Below, in pieces: positions 7,549-12,511 of a stretch of 12,511 nt of DNA. The translations under genes were made by a program, and so were the position numbers. How positions within the stretch are numbered: position 1 is the stretch's first letter; the number at the start of each line of letters is the position of its first letter. The notes under the pieces were generated by a model. It did no database searches, was not told the DNA's origin, and saw only the letters and a program-made list of their open reading frames with translations. The DNA is from Paracoccaceae bacterium (GTDB lineage: Bacteria > Pseudomonadota > Alphaproteobacteria > Rhodobacterales > Rhodobacteraceae), in the NCBI GenBank assembly GCA_021648225.1, contig JAKITE010000085.1, forward strand, positions 1 to 12,511, given 5' to 3'.

Positions 7549-7646
7549 TTCACGCTGAAAGCCCTTAATGCTATGAATTCAAACGGTAACATAGTGGTTC
7601 TATGTCACGTTTGAATGAAGCCGCAGGAAGGGCTTTCAGGGTGAAC
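7548..7646. repeat. Internal hairpin 1 of the MITE-like element
   Basis: Two nested inverted repeats share one centre. The outer arms 7548-7566 and 7628-7646 pair at 18 of 19 positions (AAAGCCCTT against AAGGGCTTT at the inner end). The inner arms 7577-7594 and 7600-7616 (ATTCAAACG against CGTTTGAAT, then ACATAG against CTATGT) close around a five-base loop. As RNA or extruded DNA this is a stem-loop about 99 bases long. Confidence 0.75.
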
Positions 7647-7670
7647 CCGCAGGGCGCGGCCAGTTTTCGG

Positions 7671-7735
7671 TGCAAAGCCGCGCAAAATACTCGCATGTGA
7701 CCCCGCCACATCTTCATATTTTACACGGCTTTGCA
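7671..7735. repeat. Internal hairpin 2 of the MITE-like element
   Basis: Arms 7671-7699 and 7707-7735 pair at 22 of 29 positions around a seven-base loop. The outer ten bases (TGCAAAGCCG against CGGCTTTGCA) match perfectly. Three of the seven mismatches are C/T differences between the arms, so they become G-U pairs if the minus strand is transcribed, as the host gene would do. Confidence 0.65.
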
Positions 7736-7753
7736 GCAAAAACTGATCTCGCG

Positions 7754-7784
7754 CTGATGGTGCAGGATTAATAGGTCCTGACCC
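7754..7784 (-). repeat. Right terminal inverted repeat of the MITE-like element
   Basis: 31 bases, inverse partner of 7518-7548 with one mismatch; followed by TA (7785-7786) and then host-gene sequence encoding HLFL on the minus strand. Confidence 0.88.
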
Positions 7785-8215
7785 TAGAAACAGGTGGTCA
7801 ATGGTCAATTCATTGCCGTCACGGTCCAGCCGGTATTTCCAGATCAGGAATTCAGCTGTGGAATTGGTAATGCCGCCATCCACCAGAATTTTGGTATTGT
7901 TCGGCGTGACAATAAACGCTGCATCGCCTTGGCCTACATCCAGAAAATAGGTCTCCAGCGCGCGGGTATCCATCAGGGCGGGGCCGTTTGCATAGCGTTT
8001 TAGCGCGCCGATACGGCCACGGTATTTAACCTTGATATACCCCGCGCCCTTAAAGGCTGCTCCGGTCATGGTTTCGACCTTGTCACCATAAATCAGCACC
8101 AGCGAGGTTTCCTCCCCGTCTTGCATAAAATAAAACCGCTGGGTCTTTTTACTGCTGTATCTGGTTGGCATGGTTCACCCCTGCGTTGAAAGCTGACAAG
8201 GGTATGATAGCCGAA

Positions 8216-8245
8216 TTTATGCTAGCACGGGATTATTTTTGCCAA
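8216..8245 (-). promoter_or_regulatory. Possible promoter of the broken MBL gene
   Basis: On the minus strand TTGGCA (8245-8240) and CATAAA (8221-8216) are 18 bases apart and lie about 45 bases upstream of the ATG at 8171, resembling -35 and -10 boxes with mismatches. The 167-base divergent spacer 8172-8338 must also hold any promoter for pmbA, for which I see no convincing pair. Low confidence. Confidence 0.25.
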
Positions 8246-8338
8246 GGGGCGGTTGTTCATTGGCGGGCCAGCCATTAGCTTGCCTGTCAGGCCGGTGGTG
8301 CATCCGGTTTGGCTTTATCAGCATGGCACGGGAATAAT

Positions 8339-9682
8339 ATGACAGATTTGGAAACGCTTTCGCAGGCAATTTTAGCTGCCGCCAAAAAGGCCGGTGCCGA
8401 TACCGCAGATGCAATCGTGGTTTCGGGCGACAGCCTGTCGATCGAAGTGGCGAACGCTGCGCTTGAACATGCAGAACGCGCCGAGGGTATTGATCTGGGA
8501 TTGCGGGTTATGATTGGCCAGCGCCAAGCCTGCGTTTCGGTTTCAGACAGCCGTTCGGAAACCATCGAAACCATGGCAGAACGCGCCGTGGCTATGGCGC
8601 GCGAAGCGCCCGAAGACCCCCATATCGGCTTGGCCGATCCGGCAGATTTGGCGCAGAACTGGGATGTTGACGCATTGCAACTGGCTGATCCCTCAGCAGC
8701 CCCCGACCCCGATGCCCTGAAACAATTCGCGCTGGAGGCCGAAGCCGCAGCGCTGGCGGTTAACGGCGTTGACAAAGTCGATAGCGCCGGTGCGGGGTAT
8801 AGCAAAACCAGCATTCATCTGGCCACCAGCAACGGATTTTCGGGGGGGTATTCGCGCACATCCACCTCTATTTCCGCCGTGGCCATCACCGGCACAGGCT
8901 TGGAAATGGAGCGCGATTATAACGGCGAGGGCCGGACCTTTGCCAGCGATATGCCCAGCGCTGCCGATATTGGCCGCATCGCCGGAGAACGCACCATCGC
9001 TAGAAAAGGCGCCAAAAAACCACCCACGGGGACGTTTCCGGTTTTGTATGACGAACGGATTTCTTCGGGGCTGATCGGCCATCTGGTTTCGGCCATCAAT
9101 GGCAGCATGATCGCGCGCGGCTCAAGCTGGCTGAAAGACGCGCTTGGCGAAATGGTATTGCCCCAAGGCATGGATCTGGTTGAGGACCCGTCGCGCATTC
9201 GCGTTGCCGGCTCCAAACCTTTTGACGCCGAAGGGCTGCTGACGCAGCGCCGCGCCTTGGTTGAAAACGGCATTTTGCAAGGCTGGACGCTTGATTTGGC
9301 CACCGCGCGAAAATTGAATATGCAAAGCACCGCCAGTGCAGCGCGCGGCACATCTGCGCCGCCCTCGCCCAGTGTTGGCAACCTGAACTTGAGCGCTGGC
9401 AATAAAACCCGTGCGGAGCTGATTTCGGATATGGGCACGGGGCTGATCATCACCTCGCTTATCGGGTCCAGCATTAATGGCAATACCGGCGATTATTCCC
9501 GTGGTGCATCGGGTTTCTGGGTGGAAAACGGCGAAATTACCGGTCCGGTTAATGAATGCACCGTGGCGGGGAACCTGCGCGATATGCTCGGGTCGATTAT
9601 TGCTGCCAATGACGGGCGCAGCCATCTTTCGCGGGTGGTGCCCAGCCTTTTGGTGGAAAGCATGACCATTGCCGGCGCGTGA
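8339..9682 (+). CDS. pmbA: PmbA/TldE-type metalloprotease-family protein
   Basis: A 447-residue protein, close to the 450 residues of E. coli PmbA (TldE). With TldD it forms a heterodimeric metalloprotease that matures small peptides such as microcin B17 and degrades CcdA; the zinc-binding HExxxH lies in TldD and is not seen here, as expected for this subunit. Recognisable stretches are IDLGLRVMIGQRQACVSVSD (51-70), KKPPTGTFPVLYDERISSGL in the middle, and the diagnostic end RGASGFWVENGEITGPVNEC followed by TVAGNLRDML. I chose the ATG at 8339 (MTDLETLSQAIL) because GGGA lies just upstream and it matches family length; an ATG at 8309 would add ten residues. It leads the envelope gene run and overlaps the next gene by 14 bases. 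A TldD partner is not in the window. Confidence 0.92.
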   Translation: MTDLETLSQAILAAAKKAGADTADAIVVSGDSLSIEVANAALEHAERAEGIDLGLRVMIGQRQACVSVSDSRSETIETMAERAVAMAREAPEDPHIGLADPADLAQNWDVDALQLADPSAAPDPDALKQFALEAEAAALAVNGVDKVDSAGAGYSKTSIHLATSNGFSGGYSRTSTSISAVAITGTGLEMERDYNGEGRTFASDMPSAADIGRIAGERTIARKGAKKPPTGTFPVLYDERISSGLIGHLVSAINGSMIARGSSWLKDALGEMVLPQGMDLVEDPSRIRVAGSKPFDAEGLLTQRRALVENGILQGWTLDLATARKLNMQSTASAARGTSAPPSPSVGNLNLSAGNKTRAELISDMGTGLIITSLIGSSINGNTGDYSRGASGFWVENGEITGPVNECTVAGNLRDMLGSIIAANDGRSHLSRVVPSLLVESMTIAGA

Positions 9683-10448
9683 TCTAGACCTGTTGCAAGA
9701 CGCGGCTTTGGCGGCGGGCGAGATTGCCAAGAAATATTTCAGGGCCAACCCTGAAATCTGGGACAAAACCGACAATCAGGGCCCCGTAACCGAGGCTGAT
9801 CTGGCCATCGACAAAATGCTGCATCACGAATTGCTGGCAGCGCGCCCCGATTATGGCTGGCTGTCGGAAGAAACCGAAGACAATCCCGATCGCCTGAACC
9901 ATGAGCGCGTGTTTATCATTGATCCGATTGATGGCACCCGCGCCTTTATTAATGGCGAGCAAAGCTTTTCCCATTCCTTGGCCATAGCCGAAAAAGGCAA
10001 AATCATTGCAGCAATAGTCCATTTGCCAATCCGCAAACAAACCTATGCGGCGTCGCTTGGCGGCGGTGCCACCTGCAATGGCAAACCGATTTCCCCTAGC
10101 AAAACTGCCGGTATTTCGGCTGCGAAAATCCTGACCACCAAACCCAACCTGCGTGAAGAATTTTGGCCCGGCGGCGTGCCTGATCTTGAACGGCATTTTC
10201 GCCCGTCACTGGCCTATCGGCTATGTCTTGCTGCCGACGGGCGGTTTGACGGTATGTTAACCCTGCGCGATGCGTGGGAATGGGATATTGCGGCGGGTGA
10301 TCTGATTGTATCGGAGGCAGGCGGTATGATTAGCGACCGTCTGGGCAAGGCACCTATTTATAATAATGCAACACCGCTGCTGAAAGGTATCATCGCCGCG
10401 CCAAAACCGGTGCATGCAGACATCATGCGTGCCTTGAAGCCGCGCTAG
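9669..10448 (+). CDS. Inositol-monophosphatase-family phosphatase (CysQ-like 3'(2'),5'-bisphosphate nucleotidase)
   Basis: A 259-residue Mg-dependent, Li-sensitive-type phosphatase. Motifs are the metal-binding Glu67/Glu68 (WLSEETE), DPIDGT (85-90) followed by RAF, and the second motif WEWDIAAGDLIVSEAGG (203-219) with Asp206. Members dephosphorylate 3'-phosphoadenosine 5'-phosphate, inositol phosphates or related substrates; a CysQ-like role in sulfur assimilation is plausible given the length and the FINGEQSFSHSLAI stretch, but the family is promiscuous. The start is a TTG at 9669 (TTGCCGGCGCGT), inside the end of pmbA. No ATG lies near the N-terminus, and the sequence MPARDLDLLQDAALAAGEIA has the expected length and helix. 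A translationally coupled start is likely. Another in-frame TTG at 9693 would cut eight residues. Confidence 0.85.
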   Translation: MPARDLDLLQDAALAAGEIAKKYFRANPEIWDKTDNQGPVTEADLAIDKMLHHELLAARPDYGWLSEETEDNPDRLNHERVFIIDPIDGTRAFINGEQSFSHSLAIAEKGKIIAAIVHLPIRKQTYAASLGGGATCNGKPISPSKTAGISAAKILTTKPNLREEFWPGGVPDLERHFRPSLAYRLCLAADGRFDGMLTLRDAWEWDIAAGDLIVSEAGGMISDRLGKAPIYNNATPLLKGIIAAPKPVHADIMRALKPR

Positions 10449-10492
10449 AAACCCGCTACCTGATCAGGGAACCCAATCAAAAAGGAACCTCG

Positions 10493-10735
10493 ATGACCCA
10501 ACGCTTGCACCTCGTTTTTGGCGGAGAGCTAACCGACCCCCAAGCCAATGTTTTTCGCGATACGGATAATATTGATATAATCGGCATTTTCCCCAGCTAT
10601 GCCAAAGCCTTTGACGCATGGAAAGCCGCCGCCCACCGCACGGTTGATAACGCCCATATGCGCTATTTCATTGCCCATCTGCACCGGCTGCGCGATGAGG
10701 CCGCAGAGGCCGGCCCAACCGAGGAGCTGGGCTAA
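10493..10735 (+). CDS. DUF4170 domain protein
   Basis: An 80-residue protein of the alphaproteobacterial DUF4170 family (LHLVFGGELTDPQANVF at 5-21, then IDIIGIFPSYAKAFDAWKAA at 27-46 and a C-terminal helix MRYFIAHLHRLRDEA). No function is established. There is no signal peptide or membrane segment; it is likely a small soluble alpha/beta protein. A clear AAAGGAA lies upstream of the ATG. It starts 44 bases after the phosphatase and ends four bases before the WaaA-like gene. This constant place next to waaA, lpxK and a CysQ-type gene is the best hint to its role, but only by association. Confidence 0.85.
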   Translation: MTQRLHLVFGGELTDPQANVFRDTDNIDIIGIFPSYAKAFDAWKAAAHRTVDNAHMRYFIAHLHRLRDEAAEAGPTEELG

Positions 10736-10739
10736 CCCC

Positions 10740-11945
10740 GTGTCCGAAAAGCCATCAACCGCAGGAGTCGCATCGCGGCTGGCCGCTTTTTTGCGTGTCA
10801 GCCCGTCCGCTCCTGCGGAATATGGCGATCGGCCCAAAGGCCGGTTGATCTGGCTGCATGTGCCCGATGATATGCCTATCGGCCCATTGCGAGAACTGGG
10901 CCAGATGCTGCAAGAACAGTTTGAAGATGTCAGCTGCCTGCTGAGCGCCGCAAATGTCGACAAATGGCAAGGCATTGAAACCCTGACCACCGTTCAGCTG
11001 CCCAAAGACGAAAACGCCGCGATCGACCGGTTTCTGAACCATTGGCAGCCCGACCTGCTGCTTTGGGGTGATCCGGTGTTTCAGGCCAGAATTATCCAGA
11101 AATACAAATCCGCCAATGCGCCGATGTTTTTGATAAACATGCCGGTGCTTGATCTTTCGCGCCGCAGCCTGCGCCGCAGTGCCGGCCATGTTCTGGCACA
11201 GTTTGACAAAGCACAGGTGATCAGCACGGTTGCGGCCGAACGTCTGGCCAGCCTCGGGTTTCCAGCGGATAAAATATCGCAGGTTTTGCCAATTTCGGAA
11301 ATGGCCTGGCCAATGCCCGATGATGCGCCACGCCGACGTGCGATTTCTGCGGGGCTTGGGCCTCGGCCTATCTGGTGCTGTGCACATTTGCGCATGTCAG
11401 AGCTTTCGGCGATTTCAAACGCCCATCATCTGGCGCGAAAATCTTTTCCGACCGCTTTGATGATACTGGCACCCGCACAGGGCGAGGATGCCAAGGAAAT
11501 CACCCGGATATTAAGCGCCGATGGTTGGCGGGTAACACGCGAAAACACCGGAAAACCCCCGGATCGCCAATGCGAGGTTCTGGTGGCCAACGACCCTGAA
11601 AAACTTGGCGTCTGGTATCGGCTTGCCTCGGTTTCGGTCATGGGCGGTTCGTTAACCGGCCCCGCATCCTGTAACCCTTTCGAAGCAGCCGCATTGGGTT
11701 CAGCCGTTATTTGCGGGCCGATCACCTTTCCCCATGGTGCCCGCTATCGCCAACTGGCCAATGGCGATGCAGTGGTTCGGATCGAAGACCCGAACCAGCT
11801 TGGCACATATCTGACAAACACCCTTGCGCCGGATCAATCGGCAAAACTGGCAACCGCGGCATGGACCGTGGGCAGCGAAGGGGTCGAGGCGCTTGGCCAG
11901 ATCATCGAACTGGTTAAAGATGAATTCCAGCCGGAGGAAGGCTGA
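10740..11945 (+). CDS. waaA: WaaA/KdtA-like 3-deoxy-D-manno-octulosonic acid transferase (divergent GT30)
   Basis: A 401-residue GT-B glycosyltransferase of family GT30, which adds Kdo to lipid IVA at the inner membrane. Its C-terminal half has the family pattern GGSL (302-305), NPFEAAALGSAVICGP (312-327), then HGARYRQLANGDAVVRIED. The N-terminal half is divergent. Typical members have WIHAxSVGE with a catalytic glutamate; here the place reads LIWLHVPDDMPIGP (36-49) without SVGE. The usual HGGHNP is replaced by GPASCNP. The N-terminus lacks an obvious membrane anchor. I chose the GTG at 10740 (VSEKPSTAG), four bases after DUF4170; the open frame reaches back to 10599, but that part overlaps the DUF4170 gene. 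Its stop shares one base with the lpxK start. Family placement is good; activity as the main Kdo transferase is uncertain. Confidence 0.78.
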   Translation: MSEKPSTAGVASRLAAFLRVSPSAPAEYGDRPKGRLIWLHVPDDMPIGPLRELGQMLQEQFEDVSCLLSAANVDKWQGIETLTTVQLPKDENAAIDRFLNHWQPDLLLWGDPVFQARIIQKYKSANAPMFLINMPVLDLSRRSLRRSAGHVLAQFDKAQVISTVAAERLASLGFPADKISQVLPISEMAWPMPDDAPRRRAISAGLGPRPIWCCAHLRMSELSAISNAHHLARKSFPTALMILAPAQGEDAKEITRILSADGWRVTRENTGKPPDRQCEVLVANDPEKLGVWYRLASVSVMGGSLTGPASCNPFEAAALGSAVICGPITFPHGARYRQLANGDAVVRIEDPNQLGTYLTNTLAPDQSAKLATAAWTVGSEGVEALGQIIELVKDEFQPEEG

Positions 11946-12511
11946 TGCGCGCCCCCCGTTTCTGGAACCGTCCAGCAGATCAGGCTGGATTATGGCCGAT
12001 ACTACTTGCCCCTGCGGCAGCGATATGGCGCGGTGTTACAGCGCGGCGATTGGCAAAAGGCCCACGGCAAAAACTATCGGTTCCGGTGGTGTGTATCGGC
12101 AATATCAATATTGGCGGCACTGGCAAGACCCCCGCCACAATTGCGCTGCAATCGCAGCTTTTGGAAACCGGAATTAACGCCCATGTGGTTTCCCGGGGCT
12201 ATGGTGGCAAGGCATCGGGGCCTTTGCGGGTTGATGAACGCTTGCATTCTGCCACACAGGTTGGCGATGAACCATTACTGATGGCGGCTTTTGGTCCGGT
12301 CTGGGTGGCCAAAGACCGCACAGCAGGGACTGAAAGCGCAATCAAGGATGGCGCGCAGATTATTTTACTGGATGACGGATTTCAAAACCCGGCCCTGCAT
12401 CATGACCTGTCAATTGTGGTGATTGATGCCAAAACCGGGTTTGGCAATGGCAGGGTTATTCCCGCAGGCCCCTTGCGTGAACCGCTGAAATCCGGCCTCG
12501 CAAGGGCGGAT
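11945..12511 (+). CDS. lpxK: Tetraacyldisaccharide 4'-kinase LpxK, 3' partial
   Basis: The first 189 residues of LpxK, which phosphorylates the 4' position of the lipid A disaccharide using ATP at the cytoplasmic face of the inner membrane; the frame continues past the window edge. Motifs are RAPRFWNRP near the N-terminus, a hydrophobic segment at about 17-28 that anchors the protein, the P-loop GNINIGGTGKTP (52-63), VSRGYGG (82-88), VGDEP (106-110), the LDDGFQ motif (142-147) and IPAGPLREP (172-180). The start ATG overlaps the WaaA-like stop (TGATG), typical of a coupled operon. Nothing unusual is seen in the visible part. Confidence 0.96.
   Translation, partial: MRAPRFWNRPADQAGLWPILLAPAAAIWRGVTARRLAKGPRQKLSVPVVCIGNINIGGTGKTPATIALQSQLLETGINAHVVSRGYGGKASGPLRVDERLHSATQVGDEPLLMAAFGPVWVAKDRTAGTESAIKDGAQIILLDDGFQNPALHHDLSIVVIDAKTGFGNGRVIPAGPLREPLKSGLARAD

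Larger units (their letters stand above)
7518..7784. mobile_element. MITE-like non-autonomous transposable element, 267 bp
   Basis: The element begins GGGTCAGGACCTATTA and ends with the inverse. Its 31-bp terminal inverted repeats (7518-7548 and 7754-7784) differ at one position. It is flanked by TA on both sides (7516-7517 and 7785-7786), consistent with a TA target duplication. It has no transposase gene; the interior is almost entirely two long hairpins (7548-7646 and 7671-7735). This fits a miniature inverted-repeat element moved in trans by a transposase recognising the same ends. TA target choice occurs in the IS630/Tc1 group and in some IS5-family groups; the parent family cannot be named from here. 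The near-identical ends suggest a fairly recent insertion. Confidence 0.85.
7193..8171 (-). pseudogene. Broken MBL-fold (ComEC/Rec2-like) hydrolase gene, interrupted by a MITE-like element
   Basis: The N-terminal piece (8171-7785) encodes 129 native residues: a leader region, then ALETYFLDVGQGDAAFIV (71-88) and KILVDGG (94-100), the opening of stand-alone ComEC-type metallo-beta-lactamase domains, up to TIDHLFL. The frame then runs into the inserted element and stops at 7605, giving a 188-residue product with 59 foreign residues. The C-terminal piece (about 7506-7193) carries EIAATFGEDRSNPVILPETT, SDSLLNREARQRFIKKL and SYQWESYAPIDVTEF. Between them most of the catalytic domain, including nearly all of the HxHxDH site, is absent, so an internal deletion is needed besides the insertion. 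The ATG at 8171 has AGGGGTGA upstream. Intact relatives act on unknown substrates. A functional product is very unlikely. Confidence 0.82.

Noticed and set aside
7518..7784. Element read as part of an intact MBL gene or as a full IS
   Set aside because: It is only 267 bases with no transposase frame, and it interrupts the conserved protein sequence exactly at TA.
8217..8414. Minus-strand 65-codon frame in the divergent spacer
   Set aside because: Overlaps the pmbA start and shows no family features; the spacer is better explained as promoter region.
10599..10739. 47-codon N-terminal extension of the WaaA-like frame
   Set aside because: Overlaps the DUF4170 gene in another frame; its sequence is proline-rich noise, and the GTG at 10740 fits the operon spacing.
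1..12511. tRNA, rRNA, CRISPR array or phage genes
   Set aside because: No cloverleaf-like segment, regularly spaced repeats, rRNA-like sequence or phage structural proteins were seen on either strand.

Overview
The window looks like chromosomal DNA of a Rhodobacterales (roseobacter-type) alphaproteobacterium. This rests on the protein families and their order: a SoeABC-type sulfite dehydrogenase with no Tat signal, a PmbA / CysQ-like / DUF4170 / WaaA-like / LpxK run, and a YjbR-family protein. No database search was possible, so names come from recognised motifs, lengths and context.

Layout. (i) 1-480, + strand: the C-terminal part of a uroporphyrinogen-III C-methyltransferase (CobA/CysG type), cut by the window edge. 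(ii) 502-5806, - strand: soeA-soeB-soeC with overlapping start and stop codons, then a ferric-reductase-like haem membrane protein. Two palindromes preceded by GTAG (REP-like) lie downstream of soeC and of the membrane protein gene. (iii) 5807-6045: a spacer with a minus-strand terminator candidate, a hairpin with a TTCG loop, and presumably the soe promoter. (iv) 6046-7160, - strand: an SDR oxidoreductase and a YjbR/MmcQ-family protein, overlapping by 4 bases. (v) 7193-8171, - strand: a broken metallo-beta-lactamase-fold (ComEC/Rec2-like) gene. It is interrupted by a 267-bp non-autonomous transposable element (7518-7784) with 31-bp terminal inverted repeats, a TA target duplication and two large internal hairpins. 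(vi) 8339-12511, + strand: pmbA (tldE), a CysQ/inositol-monophosphatase-type phosphatase, a DUF4170 protein, a divergent WaaA/KdtA-like glycosyltransferase and the start of lpxK. The spacing is tight enough for a single operon.

How the genes fit together. The left half is about sulfite. SoeABC would oxidise cytoplasmic sulfite to sulfate and pass electrons to quinone through its membrane anchor. The methyltransferase at the left edge belongs to the pathway to sirohaem, the cofactor of sulfite reductase, so both fates of sulfite are represented. The right half is envelope biogenesis: the WaaA-like enzyme and LpxK belong to Kdo-lipid A synthesis, with PmbA and a nucleotide/inositol phosphatase upstream.

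The most interesting structure is the MITE-like element and the gene it broke. Removing the element and one TA rejoins the reading frame into Leu-Ser-His-Ala, as expected at the start of the HxHxDH metal-binding motif. The rest of the catalytic core is nevertheless missing, so there is a second, separate lesion.
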